From positions 1,321,823 through 1,385,822 of the forward strand of contig JABBOT010000005.1 in the NCBI GenBank assembly GCA_016165875.1: DNA of 64,000 nt. The letters are read 5' to 3'. The position numbers were made by a program, and so were the translations under genes. Source of the stretch: Acanthopleura granulata (lineage: Eukaryota > Mollusca > Polyplacophora > Chitonida > Chitonidae). The notes under the pieces are model-generated. The model was not told the DNA's origin. It ran no database searches and worked only from the letters and a program-made list of their open reading frames with translations. This document shows positions 1 through 12,728 of this stretch, piece by piece; position 1 is the first letter of the stretch; each line of letters starts with the position of its first letter.

Positions 1-273
1 ATAATGGTAATGTGTAAGCTTATCTGGAAGCATACGATAAACTGTTCGATCGGGATGTGACAGCGGTAACTGCTAACAACGTTTGACACTTTATGCTTAG
101 GTCCATTCTTTGCCATATATGTTCATATAACACTGAAATGTTTTACATTCGTTGGCCTGGGGCATCTTTTTAAAGGTGAAACTATTACTGCAACATTTTC
201 CGTCATCTTTCTGACAACGTACATCCGCTTCAGTAATTCGTGTAGTGCAGATAGCACAGGGCAAATCATATAC

Positions 274-386
274 CTGACTGTCCAGACCGAGAAAGAGAAT
301 GAGGAGGAAGAAGAGGATTGCCCATAAGTGTGGCACTGGCATGGAGGCGACCACTTGAGGGTAGGTCACAAACGATAACCCAGGGC
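274..386 (-). CDS. SLC6-A exon 8 (EL4 and TM8)
   Basis: Encodes [20 protein letters not shown], then a TM8 ending LFLGLDSQ. 113 nt, acceptor TTGCAG, donor GTATAT. GLDSQ keeps the Asp-Ser pair of sodium site Na2. The next exon would begin FAM..K as in SLC6-B and SLC6-C but lies outside the window. Confidence 0.9.
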
Positions 387-3300
387 CTGCAAGAACGCAG
401 ATGTAATGGATTTGTTTATTTCTTTATTTATTCTTTTGAGTGTAATGAATTCAAAAGCTCGTTATTTCGAGACGCAGCAAAAAAAGTGTAACTGATTAAA
501 CAGCTGTTGCGTGAACAAATAATAATCAAAGATTTATTTCAATCGAGAGTGTTGAGCAGACATTTAGCATATAATCAAGAGTAGAGCGCAACAGCAAAAA
601 TATTCAAACAAAAATAGAAACTGAATATATTTCAGTAGGTATAAAGTGTTCTACAAGATATTCCATCTGTAATGACCTGCAGCTGCGGAGATAAAATTTC
701 CCCAAATACAAAAAAAGTCCGATTTTTGAGTAGATTTCGAGTTTAAGCCTAATGATGTGCTTCGTTCTAGTGACGTTATGAGTACCTGTTGTGATGACTT
801 CAGTCACGTGTGATCCCGACTGATAAGCGATACAACCCACACCGGCAAAGACGACAGCGCCACAGAATATAGCCGTAATAGTGTCCGCAACAGCTACAAT
901 GATAGAATCTCTGCACAAGGAGAAAAGGGTGAAAAAAGTTTAGGACAATAATAAGGGACAGTGTCTGTAAAATTCGATAAAATTGGATACCTGTTTTCGA
1001 ATCCGTCTGGTTTATGGGCTGTGTACATATTTGGAAGTCCGACTTTGTACGGCAAATACCTGGACAAAATTAATATCATTAATCGTATTATTGCATAAAA
1101 TTGGCTGAATTTTTCATATTTGCTGCTTTAATATTTCACTAAATATGATTCACAGACTATATACCCTAACCGCAACTGTGTTCTGCACATACGTCTTTCG
1201 GTACTTAATGGTGAATATTAAATTCGTACTTAATAATGGTTGTGTTTCTTTTGCATGCATGAATATAAAAACAAACATTTAGCTGGACTGTTTGGCATGA
1301 AGTGATACTTAATAAGTGTGTTCGTTTAGCATGGACATATAATAAATAAAAATGTGGACAGTCAGCGGAAGGCCAGAAAACTTTGGCGGACAAAGTTGTG
1401 GTATTCTTGCAGGATGAAGGAGGAGGTATGATAAGGCGATAAATTCGCCACGATAAATGATCACCAAAAAATTTGCTACATTACTTTTCCTTCAATTTCG
1501 ACATATATGATATGATTTTGTAAAAAAGTATAATTTTTTGAATCAGCTAAAAATGTTATAGTCAACTAAAAATGCCAAGTTGTTCAATGTGGTCAAATTC
1601 GTGCAATTTTGAACCTATTCAATCTCCAGTTTAGTCAAGAAGAAAGTGGATCCCCAGAACAAAACTTGCACAGAACTTGGGGCGCTACTCCCTTCATGGT
1701 TAAAACAATGACTTTGTCATATGTTGTCATTTCCAGTAAAATGTGTTTTAAATATACAATTTTGTAATTATTACATATTACACAATTAAATATTTAAAAA
1801 AAGTAAACAGTTGATGGAAATACCCATCGCTGTAATATATACGATATATTTCATCTAAGGGTAGCTTGGTCCACTACCTCGTAGTGCGGAATGTGTGGCC
1901 AGCATTCTGACGCTGTCTGGGGTTGTTACGATGCAAATATATGTTAGCGTTTGAAACTATATATTGCGATCTCTACTATGTTGACGCTTTCTGCGTCCTA
2001 ATATACTCTGCACGTTAGGAAACAACCATTATGTGCAATGGTGCGTGTTAAATGTGTCTCGGGCGACAAGCAGAAGAAAAAAGGCAAACAAGATGTATTC
2101 TATTTACATTCTGTATTATGGGTCCATCTGCAATTCTGCTTACAATTATATTATAAAGAAACATAGGCCTACAGGTTTAAAATTAAAGCTTGATTACAGT
2201 CTCAGAACAGGGGACGATGAACTTTGTATCAGATTGAACGGTGTTCAAATAAAAGCAACAGTCAATAAAAAATATTAAATGTTGGAAACTAAACATGTCC
2301 ATATGTGGCCTACTTTTCGGATAACTCGAATGCCGATGACCCAGTTTGCGGTTTGCCGTTAACTAATGATGGCCAGACATGACAGACAAAATAACTAATT
2401 TCTGCCTGCAACGGGCAGCTCTACTCATAGGCACTTTCAGCACCTTATCATACCTCCTCCGTTAAGATGTCAGCAAACCTGAGGCAGTTATGATGGAAAG
2501 GGTTGTAGCTTGAGAGGTTGATCAAACCGCCCCATCCCGACCCCAGAGAATAAAACACTTGCAAGAAAGCTTCCAGCCACGTCTACAGCACACAGAAAAA
2601 CAGTCCTATGACATATTTTAATAAGCCATTTGAAAAGGGTTAAGGTTCTTAAAAGTGAGTCCGTATTAGTAATGAGGAATACATCTTTGTATGTTGAAAT
2701 TCAACGAAACGCAGTTAAACTATTTAATTAAAGGTGCTCTACATGATTCCAGCATCACGAAACTATCTTAGAACTATTCAAGGCACACTCAGTCTTAGCG
2801 TCTGGCACGATTCCTGGGCCCAGGTTTGACCCTCAAAGCTAATTTACACTATTGTTATGAAGGTCTAAGATAACTATCAGCAATAAAATAAAAATCGAAC
2901 AAAAAAAAAGTCGAACATTTAGCGCAGTACACTGTTTTGGAGTGAGGAGTAAGTGACCTGTAGCACTGTAAACTGTCATAACTGATCATGAGCATTCTCT
3001 GTTTTATTTCATTATTTTAAAGTTTGGCACCTGTCTCACCTGGTAATTAGCTACTCTTTTCCAGCGGGGCGTCAGGTAATACATCAGTCCGTCCACGGAG
3101 CCGTCCCGAGTGAGGAGCCACGCGAGCAGCAATAAGAGGAGTAGAGCCGGCGCCGTGGCCGTCAAGTACACAGCCTGGTTAGGGAAGGGGTCAGAGGTCA
3201 CACACAGAGCATTGCACCATGTCCCAAAATACAACACTAAGAGGGAAAACTACAGGATGACGAGCTGCTATGTAAGATTAGTAAAGTAACGATGTAGAGC

Positions 3301-6300
3301 GGTAATTGTGGAAAAGAAATCTGAGAACAAGAACACACGATCTCAAAGCTAGGCGTCTCGCCAGTACAAGAATTCACCTCCCTCTACTGCTTTCAAACGC
3401 TTTGTTTTTGTGGGAAAAACTAACCCTTACTTCCCGTTTATCTTTCCAGCACTTTTTGTAAGACTTCATCACCTAGACAAGGAAGAGTCTTAAGAGATTT
3501 TCCACTGGTAGTTGGCAGAGGCTATGGAATGTCTGTGGTTACAACTACTGTAAGATTTCTGCTCATTTTTGGGTCACAATGCTGTAGAACAACATTCATC
3601 ACAGACCCTTCATTTCATTCTTTAAGACATCTTCGCCCCCGCATTTAAGTTTGCAAACTACTGAGCATTCGACGAACTCTTCACGATGATTCATTATATT
3701 GGGATGACTTTGGCAAACGTTACGGGCACACCGCGAATGCAGCGCAGCTTGTCATGTTTATTTACAAGTTAAATGTCACGTTCAGATACATTGGAACTCT
3801 ACACTGGAGGAAGACAACGAGCGACAAGCTGCGTTAAGGTTACACGAGCGCATTGAGCTTGGTTACTATTTATGTAGTAAATTTGTCACATTCAACCCCC
3901 AAAATATATATCCCCAAACCTTTTCGTGGTGATATGCCATACCATCAACACACAGCTTGGACTTTACTTTACATCATATCAAAAACTCAAGATAGTATGA
4001 CCACAGTTGTTTTAGCTGTCGCCCCTGGATGTTACCCATAGCATTTTGTCACGGGGGGGGATGTTTAGTCCCCCTAACAAAAAGCTTTCAGTTGTATCGA
4101 AAGCAGATAATATTCTGATATATTTTAACTGGATGTAACATGACAGTATAGAAATTTATAGTATATCAACAACCTAGACTGTCTGTGTAGTAGTATTATC
4201 CAATCGGTGCTCCAGCACTCATCAATTCGGAGACAAATCCTGAACCCATCTGGTCGAATTGCGCATGTGTAACTTTAAACGGCCACATGAGGTTTCTCGA
4301 CTTCCGGTCCAAGGAGAGGCTATCGCTGTTTTCCCACTGCAATGGGTAAAGTTGAAACAGCAAGCTTTCCAAGAAGCCCACTCCTCAAGATAAAAAAACA
4401 AACGCCAAGTATAATTTGTAGTGCAAAAAGTTTGGCCCCTGCCCCCTTCCAACTCCACTTCAAATAACGCAAATACTCTGGCTTGATTAACTTACGATTC
4501 TCGACGATTCAATTCCTTTGAAGATGCAGACGTACACTAAAGCGAAGGCCACGAACATGGCAATTATGAGCTGCCACCGCAAAGAGCCCGGATTGTCTAT
4601 CGTGTCAGAAACGTCCAGTACATTATACCTAGGGGAACAGAAGACATACAGCTGGCACTGACATGGCAGACGAATCACAACATACTTACCTGCCTGACAG
4701 GCTAGATTATGGAATCTCATAGCTCCATCACAGCAACATCGCATCAGCATCGCCCCACATCATCGCTCCACGACGGCCCCATTACCACCTCTCCCCATTT
4801 AGCACATTTCTACTGTTAGCATTAACGTTGTAGCCCTACCATTTGCCTATCCTTTGACCTGACAGCAGGCGAGATTGCCCAGACGCGCTAGCAGCGTCCC
4901 ATCAACTTTATGTTCCGAGTGTTCTTACATGTATTCTTAGTTAAGCCTACCTCTTGCTTGGTCATTGGCCTACAAACGAAATGCAAAGATGAGCATCAAC
5001 CAACCGACTGGATTTCGGTTTAACCATGTTTGACCACATTTTAACATGACTGCCTCTACTTCTGAAAAACGTTGAATTCTATTCCACTCGAAACAAAGTC
5101 AGCTATGTTCGCCATAAGCGCTATCGTCATCGCACTTCTAGGGGAAATTATGATGGATAGCTACAGAAACTATCCTGGCTCATTTGTAAAAGTGTTTGCA
5201 GGTGGGTTAAAATTCGACTCGAAAGTCTAGGTATCCCTGTCACAATGAGGACATCCATGATATCGAAACCGTCCACACAGTCAGGTGATGTAAATCCTCG
5301 GGTTTCGCTTTAACAGAGCAGGCTAACTCAGAATACATGTGGAAACACTCGGAACATAAGTTTAATTGAGCAATGGGAGGGTTTCAGAGCGAGCTCGCCT
5401 TCCTCAAGGTTACTGGATAAGGATGTGATGTAAGGCTTGTCTATTAAGGCTAACTCTAGAACTGATGTAAACTGTGACATGTCTTTCTAATGTTACCGCC
5501 ATCGTGGTGCAATGCTTCAATGTGTTGACGTTGCTATGACATTCTTATCCGGCTTTCATACGACAGTGTTATACATAAAGTGTAAATGCCATATCTACCA
5601 TATCTAATGACGACACACTTTTTTGGAACTTTCAAACTGGATGTTCTGTATACATGCGCAATGAGCAAAGCGTCAGAGGTGCTCACTGTATCAGTTGATT
5701 TTTTCACTTTAAAAAGATAAAAGAATCCTCGCTGAATACCTGGTGTGGAATATAGGGAGATTTGTGTAATGCTTAGGCAGGGCTAAAATTTTCTTATTCT
5801 ATTATAACACCAAAAATCCTATCTGTATATCTACATATACATCGTTGACAACTTCACCTCCAGAACTCCTCCGTAGCCAGATGACCAGTGACATTGGCGG
5901 TGGTGGTCAGGACCGTGGCGTTCCCAGGGAACATTGGAACGCAGGAGTTTGTGTTCCAGGGATTGTGACATGTAGACCAGGGCAGGACGGACATGAAGGA
6001 CATGGCCAGGAAGTAAAGCACCCAGGCGAGGATCACCATGCCGTACAGGTATCCGACAAACGCCAGTATTGTGATCGAGTATCCTAGACCTGCAGTGGAG
6101 AGATTTACTCATCCATACTTTGAACTCAGATATTTCATACAGCGCAACTTTATGGCGATCCAGTAATCAACTTTGATTGATTGATTCATTTATTTATTTA
6201 TTTGATTAGTGTTTTACGACGTGCTCAAGAATATTCCACTTATACGACAGAGACCAGCATTACGGAGGGAGGTAACCGGGCAGAGCCCGGGGGAAACACA

Positions 6301-9300
6301 CCACCGTCCGGAGGTTGCTGACAGACCTTTCCACGTACAGCCGGAGAGGATCAGCTTTGAACACAGACATGCAGTACCACGCAACTTAATGAAGATCCAG
6401 TGATCCACATTGAGCATTGACCTGCAATATAGTGCAGTATTATGAAGATGAAATTTGAATCCATGCCTCCTATAGAATGCCACGTCGTGTACATCCAGTG
6501 ATCAGCTTTGGAACTATAGACTCCGAATACAACACAGCAATATTAACATTCAATGATTTACTTCAAACGTAAACTTGCAGCGCTGCTATACAGCCTTGAA
6601 CCTAAGCCTTTCATACAGCGAAATATAATGAATACCCAATGAACAACTCTGAGTCTAGATACGTGTAGTACAGCTCAGTATTATGCAAATGGTATAATAA
6701 TTTTAAACTTGAACATGACTCACTTTAAACAAAAACCTCTAATATATTGAAACATTATGAAGAAAAATTTGAACGTAGACCTGTTTTATAAAACCACATT
6801 ATGAATGTCCAGTGCTTTAGGTGTCAGTCGAGATAAATAAAGTACCTGATTGTAGAGAAATAAGTGAAGGAAATATAGGAGAAATATTACACTCTGGAAT
6901 AATTCACTTTCTTCATCACAGTGTGAGAAATAGTTGAGGTAATACAGGCTGAAAAAAAGACTCGTCATTGTAGCAAATGGGGCAAGTATTACGAAGTGCC
7001 AAAAAGACTTACCTTTAAACAAAGGACACATGTCAAATATAAGAAGAGGACTCAGTCGGAAATACTGTCCAAAAGCCGTCTCCATAAACACCACTGGGAT
7101 GCCGATAACGATGGCAAATATAATGTAGGGGACCAAGAAAGCACCTAAGACATAGAGATGAAGACCATAAAAAATAAGAGATAAAAAAACAATGTAGTAA
7201 CACAGAAAAAAACCGTGATAAATAACATGTAAAAATCACAAAACAATCACTAAAATATAAAAAAACAATGAAGGCCATGACAAATACTTCATCAGACCAG
7301 TCAAACTGGTGCACGTCAGTAGGCCTACTCTGAACGTAATCATCACTGTTTACCATGAAGAGGAAAAGACAACTCTAAAAGGAACTTCCCATTCGAGATA
7401 TTTTGATTTGGTAATACCTCTTTTCTTCCCACCATAATTCTGGCCGTGAAAGTAAAATGTTATTGAGTATGACAGTAAACACCAATAAATAAATAAATAA
7501 TCACGTGTTATTTTCGAAGGTTTTGTCTCTTAATTAATCATTTAGCTTAGAGGAAGAGGCAGCAAATAGTGGACTTTACTGCTACAAGTCGTAAAAGCAG
7601 AGACACAGCAGCAGCTCCCGCCACACAGATGTCATTCGGCAGTGATCCCATCAATGTATAAACGGTACATTCGTTTCTCTCGGACTGATAGAGCAAATGC
7701 CTTTTACAACTGCATGTGTACGTCTGGCTACGCTTGTTTGTTATGTACACAAGTAACAAAAAACAATAACCAATTTGCGGTCCCAAGCTACCTGACAAAA
7801 AGCAAAACAAGGCTAACATCATTAACAGAGTTGGCCCCCTCGGTTGCCTAATGATTCGAGCGTCAGCCTCGGGATCGAGAAAACCGGGATGAATCGCAAG
7901 TCAGATCATACCTAAGGCTTGAGGCCTACTTGTTGCTACCTCACTTGGTGCTCAGCTCTGAGAGGTCAGAGCAAAGAAACAGGACTGGTTGGCCCGGTGT
8001 CAGTATAATGTGACACGGTAGGTTGTTTTGACATGATGTTCTGGTGGACTCGCCCTGCCACAAAAGTCATGGTATACACATCCATTCTTAGGACTCCTTT
8101 TTTTGTCATATAACTGAAAACTGTTTGAGTATGACTTAAAAACAAGCATACATACTCATCGCAGTTAAAAATGCAAAATACACAACCTTGATTAACATCA
8201 TTAACATTTTCTGAGATATATATAAATGCTTAATTTAGTCCATCTGAATGTTGTCATCAGCTGTGAAAGTATAGGTTTTCTGTTTACAGAAATGACACCA
8301 TGTTTGCCACAATCATTATCCCTGTAATAAATATACAAGACAATACCTTAAATTTTCGGGATTATAACTTCGTAGAAAGTATTGGTAACTAATTCGGTTT
8401 AGATTCACATATTAGCGGCTTCTTCTGCATGCTTTTGCGTCTTATGTGTATATCCAATGCGGCAGCAAATATATCGTGGTTGACTGGTTTTTGCCGATGC
8501 TCGGCAAAGAATTCCTTGATAACGTCGGAGGAGTCGATGCACTTTATTTTTACAGGCTTATTGGCCCATGCTATGAAATATACGGTATCTACAATCCATT
8601 TCTATAGACGGGTATCTAGATTAAATATTTGTATACACCTTTCTAAATTACCGGTGTGTGACTTAAAAGAAGACATCTATAGCTTAGGCTTTTCAGCATT
8701 AGAGGCGAGACACTCCTTTGCGTGCGAAGTGCGGTCCTCTTGATTATTACAACTGAACGCCACGCCTCCTATTTGAGACTTTGGCGAATAACTTCAGACG
8801 TATTCCACTACAACTTTCTCGTTGAAAATCACCTTAAAGTATATCAGAGTTGTCTCATAATCACAGAGAAAACAGATGATTTAACACTATTTCTTCATGG
8901 CAAAATGGTGAACTAGGGGCGGGTGACAGCAGAAACAGAGTCTTTCTCAGGTGGTCGAAATATCTCAGCCTTAATTGGTAAAAACTTAGAGAATGGCGGA
9001 CTGCTCGATTTTCCTTACGTAGACGTTATTGCTTACTTTGAACAGCCATATCTCAGCTATCCTATATCACAAGTATATAAAATGACGTAATATAAACTAT
9101 GAATGAAACTCTTCATCGATACATAGGTCAATATACATTTGTGTTGCAGGTAGGATTCGAATATGGCCGAAATGTCGTTAAGTGACCATTCATTCTCTCC
9201 TTCATACTTTTGGATAATCAACCTTTCATCTGACATTTCAGAGTGCGTAAAATAAAAATGAAACAGTGTAACTTGAATGGTGTTATACGCCGTACTCAAG

Positions 9301-9867
9301 AATGTTTTACTTGTAGGATAAAGGTCTCGTTTATGGATAAAGGGAATTGGAAGCCCGGGATAAAAGACTGACCATGAAGAAGTTAGTGTGACGTACATAT
9401 GTACGGACATCATAACGGACAGCATATTGGTGGACGACCAGTGGTCTTCCACATGTGACGTACAGATATGTACACCATATCCGTGGAAGCCAAGTGGTCT
9501 GCCACATTTGACATACAGATATATGGACATTATACTGGTGGAAAACAAGTGCTCTTCAACGAACTTACATAATTTAATATTTTTTGTTCTCTCACCTCTG
9601 TTGGTAGCATTTTTCTTGGCAGAACGACTATGTTAAGTTAATTATTCAAAAATGCATTAGTTTTGGAAAATAGAAAATTATAAACTAACATCGAAAAGAA
9701 AATACACACTTACCTCCACCATTTCTCATCGCTAGGAAAGGGAAGCGCCATATACTTCCCATCCCGACAGAAAACCCCACCAAGGACAGGACAAATTCCA
9801 CCGGCCTTTTCCATTGTCCTCGATTTATTTTAGCCGAAGATTCTAGTCCCGACTTCCCTCTGGGCAT
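274..9867 (-). CDS. SLC6-A: SLC6-family transporter, exons 1-8 of about 13 (partial, runs off left edge)
   Basis: Gene-level entry; exons follow separately. The family moves amino acids or neurotransmitters into cells using Na+ and Cl- gradients, in the plasma membrane. Eight exons (154, 132, 232, 133, 135, 104, 125 and 113 nt) join in frame to 376 residues covering the N-terminus to TM8. Seen: TM1 with WRFPF and RNGGG, TM2 with FMET and GQYF, an EL2 with a Cys-NPWNT-Cys pair and two N-glycosylation sequons, TM5 ending [10 protein letters not shown]6 with [14 protein letters not shown] and FHHNC, and TM8 ending GLDSQ. The GWGGLI and YLTP motifs recall glycine transporters, but the member cannot be assigned. 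Odd: TM1 Asn is Ser38, TM7 Asn is Asp306, and the usual TM7 chloride Ser is Ala310. The missing exons should lie left of position 1. Start is the ATG at 9865-9867; a 5' non-coding exon is possible. Confidence 0.9.
786..910 (-). CDS. SLC6-A exon 7 (TM7)
   Basis: Encodes [20 protein letters not shown], then [22 protein letters not shown]. 125 nt, acceptor TGCAG, donor GTACTC. Asp306 stands where most family members have the Na1-site Asn, and Ala310 where they have the chloride-site Ser. Nearly identical to 22942-23066. Confidence 0.9.
2479..2582 (-). CDS. SLC6-A exon 6 (TM6)
   Basis: Encodes [20 protein letters not shown], then [14 protein letters not shown]. Found by translating the minus strand between exons 5 and 7; it is too short to stand out as an open frame. 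104 nt, acceptor TGTAG, donor GTTTGC. The family's TM6 Gln is kept (Gln270), unlike in SLC6-C. Confidence 0.88.
3040..3174 (-). CDS. SLC6-A exon 5 (TM5)
   Basis: Encodes [13 protein letters not shown] ... [20 protein letters not shown]. The 135-nt length matches SLC6-C and SLC6-D. Acceptor ACCAG, donor GTGAGA, phase 0 at both ends. Confidence 0.9.
4496..4628 (-). CDS. SLC6-A exon 4 (EL2 end and TM4)
   Basis: Encodes [20 protein letters not shown], a TM4, then FKGIESSRI. The 133-nt length matches exon 4 of SLC6-C and SLC6-D. Acceptor CTAG, donor GTAAGT-like. Confidence 0.9.
5858..6089 (-). CDS. SLC6-A exon 3 (TM3 and extracellular loop 2)
   Basis: Encodes [10 protein letters not shown], a hydrophobic TM3, then [15 protein letters not shown] with the EL2 disulfide pair and sequons NAT and NVT, ending TEEFW. 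Acceptor CTGCAG, donor GTGAAG. It is 21 nt shorter than the SLC6-C equivalent; the loop accounts for the difference. Other frames over this interval are open but have no family match. Confidence 0.9.
6176..6360 (-). repeat. SINE-like repeat, family R1, in SLC6-A intron 2
   Basis: Reverse-oriented copy with an AATAAATA-type tail at the left. The conserved tail reads, on the minus strand, as GTATAAGTGGAATATTCTTGAG then a GTAAAAC block, followed by a GGGCTCTGCCCGG block. It matches copies near 12,730, 46,800, 56,340 and 62,240. Not coding. Confidence 0.7.
7013..7144 (-). CDS. SLC6-A exon 2 (TM2)
   Basis: Encodes AFLVPYIIF ... [12 protein letters not shown] ... CPLFKG. Acceptor TTAG and donor GTAAGT. 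The 132-nt length equals exon 2 of SLC6-C, and phase 1 is kept at both ends. Confidence 0.9.
7830..8090 (+). repeat. tRNA-like SINE, family R3, in SLC6-A intron 1
   Basis: Starts with a tRNA-like block (cctaatgattcgagcgtc, then gggatgaatcgcaag as a decayed B box) and contains the core cccggtgtcagtataatgtgac. Other copies are at 26,243, 52,690 and 63,395. SINEs with this core are, to my knowledge, common in mollusc genomes. Confidence 0.7.
8705..9150. repeat. Dispersed repeat R4, copy in SLC6-A intron 1
   Basis: About 450 bp that also occurs near 27,110-27,530 (in the duplicated unit) and, independently, near 51,210-51,820 downstream of SLC6-C. Shared blocks include 'gattattacaa', 'tttctcgttgaaaat' and 'gatttaacacta'. 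No long ORF and no recognisable termini. Confidence 0.55.
9714..9867 (-). CDS. SLC6-A exon 1 (N-terminus and TM1)
   Basis: Encodes residues 1-51 plus one base. A basic N-terminus leads into TM1 with [11 protein letters not shown] and RNGGG. The donor after GGTGGAG is GTAAGT. The codon for the TM1 sodium-site Asn of the family (GLGN) reads AGT, Ser38. SLC6-B has lost this exon. Confidence 0.88.
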
Positions 9868-10119
9868 CCTCGGTTTTCGTTCTGTCTAACAGACAGTTCT
9901 AACGCATCTGGTTCGCTAGATGTGCACGGCAGCTAAAGACTTCTTCTGCTTTCTGGGTCAAATGTGTGTATTTATCCTCAACCGGTTAAACAGGGGACGT
10001 TGTTGTTAATGTACGGTCGCTCGTACGGGGCAAAACCTCCCGGACGTGTATTACCGTATAAAGAACCAACCCACAACTATGAGGTTCCGTGTTCGAATCG
10101 AGCTATCGCCGCCTGTGGC

Positions 10120-10990
10120 TGTATTAAAGTCCGGAGGTTTGTCAGGTGTATGATGCAGTGCGGTGGTCAAAGTCATGTTCTTTGTCAGGTACTAAGCGCG
10201 GTGCTGTGGCCAAAATCAGGGGCTTTTCAGGTATTTGGCTAGATTCGGTGGCTTAGAGTTTGTCAGTATTAGATGTATTGTAGTGGTTAGGGTTTGCCAT
10301 GTGTTTGGTGCGGTGAGGTGGCTAAGTTCAGAGGGTTTGTCAGGTGTTTGGTGCTGGCAGGTGATTAAAGTCAGATTCGTCAGGTGTTTGACGAGGAGCA
10401 GTGGTTATGGTAAGAGGATTTGTCAGATGTTTGGTGCGGTACGCTTGTTAAGGTCACAGGGTTTGTCAGGTGTTTGGCGCGTTGCGGTGGTTAAAGTCAG
10501 AGGGTTTGTCAGGTGTTTGGTTCGGTGAGCTGGTTAAAGTAAGTTGGTTTGTCAGATGTTTGGTGCAGTGTACTGGTTAAAGTCAGAGGGTTTGTCAGGT
10601 GTTTGGTGCAGTGTGCTGGTTAAAGTAACTTGGTTTGTCAGGTGTTTGGTGCAGTGTACTGGTTAAAGTCAGAGGGTTTGTCAGGTGTTTGGTGCAGTGT
10701 GATGGTTAAAGTCAGAGGGTTTGTCAGGTGTTTGGTGCAGTGTGCTGGTTAAAGTCAGAGGGTTTGTCAGGTGTTTGGTGCAGTGTGATGGTTAAAGTCA
10801 GAGGTTTCGTCAGGTATTTGGTTCGGTGTGATGGTTAAGGTCAGAGGATTTGTTAGGAGGTTCGTGCGGTGCCCTGGTTAAAGTCAGAAGGTTTTTCAGT
10901 AGTTTGGTTCCGTGCACTGGTTAAAGTAAGAGGGCTTGCCAGGTGTTTTGTGCGGTGCGGTTGTTGAGGTCAGAGGGTTTTTCAGGTGTG
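10120..10990 (+). repeat. About 43-bp minisatellite, roughly 20 copies
   Basis: Head-to-tail copies of a unit built from 'gtcagagggtttgtcaggtg', 'tttggtgcagtg' and 'ctggttaaa'. The duplicated unit has only about eight copies at 27,985-28,345, so copy number has changed since duplication. Open frames across it are repeat artefacts. Confidence 0.9.
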
Positions 10991-11257
10991 TATGTGACAC
11001 AAAGTATGTGTAGGTCTTAGAGTGTGAGTAAGTGCCATTGTGTTTTGTCTATACAACATGAAATCCAAACTGTTAAATTGTAACCCGTAATGCGAGTGGA
11101 GGGCTTCAGTTCTGCCAGGTATGGAGAACTAATTAATTCATTTGCTCCACAAAGACAGAAGCCCTCAGCACCTGAAATTTTCCATCACGCATTTTAGTAT
11201 CTATCAGGCTGCCAATGAATGAAAGATTTATGGGGTCACACTCTGATTACTGTGCGT

Positions 11258-11419
11258 TAAAAGAGATATTTGTACTTACATAGGTATACCCCTGACTCTC
11301 CATATGCAGATACAAGGAGGAAGAGAAACTGATGACTTAAAGAGATATTTGTACTTACATAGGTATACCCCTGACTCTCCACATGCAGATACAAGGAGGA
11401 AGAGAAACTGATGACTTAA
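11258..11419 (+). repeat. Two-copy 80-bp tandem duplication
   Basis: The block from 'aaagagatatttgtacttac' to 'gaaactgatgactt' is repeated almost exactly once. The corresponding place in the second unit (about 28,630-28,680) has one partial copy, so the doubling is specific to this unit. Confidence 0.85.
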
Positions 11420-11589
11420 AGACTCGAGTGGACTTTGATAAATGTGGTCAGGAATCTGAGGGAAACGTGGAATTCTTCTGAATAAAGATGGCCATTCTGT
11501 GATGATAATAACAGGTTGATATAGCAGGAGAATATTTACCTATCCCTAGGGTCAATCCTTTCCTCATTCCCGTACACTATCGTCCGTTG

Positions 11590-11860
11590 AATGAATGAAT
11601 GATTATGGCTTAACGCCACATCGGCAATATCTCAGCCATGTCGTGGCGAGTTATCGTCCGTTGAAGACCGTCTTGCACATGTATGGTGTGCACATCTCTA
11701 CGTCACATACACGGAAAAGTTTGTCAGTAACTTGCCTAAGGTCTATGGTTTATTCCTACCACTCCTGTTTCCACAACTCTTAAACCCGTCCAACATGGTG
11801 AAAAAATCTTGAATATAGCGTTAAACAACAACAATAAAAAACATTAACAAACTAATAATA
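11590..11860 (+). repeat. Dispersed repeat R2 copy with (AAT)n tail
   Basis: Contains the R2 blocks 'tggtgtgcacatctctacgtcac', decayed, and a tail resembling 'ttgaatatagcgttaaacaac' followed by aataataat. Related copies are at 13,060, 19,800, 29,140 and 29,560. Confidence 0.55.
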
Positions 11861-12728
11861 ATAATAATAATAATTTCCTAACTAGTTGGGAACACCTAAT
11901 TTTCTCTACCACTACACTACACTACATTACATTCAAGTCACAAACAAGACAGGAGCTGTATTTCAGCGCCTATATTAAGTCATGCTTAGGCCACTGGTCT
12001 GCAACAAAGGAACAGTGCCTAGATGTAACATTTGAACTCACTACATCGTACCTATTTTAATTAACACAATGTTAATTGGTGGACTACATAAAATGGGCCC
12101 AGATCGCAGTAAAAAAGTATTGTTTTCTGCAGTGACGCTGAAGTGATTGTGTAGACCTACAACCTAAGTGCTTTGTGAGCCTACATACACCTTAAGATGT
12201 GACGTGATACGGGAAAGAACAAAGGAGCGAAGGAGGTTTGAGAGTTCCCCATTACAAGCTTGCTGGTGCTGCATAAGTGAAGGCACGTAGTGAAGATATC
12301 TTGATATTCAACGGTAAGACAAAAATGCGGTCAACTGCCTCGTTCTACTGTTGACAACCACTTAATCTGACTCCATGAATGCGTGAATGACCCACCAGTT
12401 GGTCACAGATTTGTCAGACAAAAATGAATAGGTACTAAACAACAAACATCCTTTGGTAAACCGTCCAAGACCGACATTGGCATGTTTTTTTTTCATTTCC
12501 GCTCCATTTAGTCAGTTTATCCAACGTGGAGAATTATGTATGGTAGGCCAATCGGGACAACTGTTTAATTGAATTACTTATCCCTGTCATGACAAATGTT
12601 AACTTGTTTATAAATTAACACCTGTTGTATCAGTATTATTGAAGCGTGAAGGAAATCTCTATTCAAAGTACAAACGAAGCACATACAACACATGTGACAC
12701 CTCACCTCACAACTCTTATTTTCAAACC

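Noticed and set aside
5831..6112. 93-codon minus-strand frame over SLC6-A exon 3
   Set aside because: A different frame of the same strand encodes TM3 and the Cys-NPWNT-Cys loop with correct splice borders; the longer frame is a shadow.
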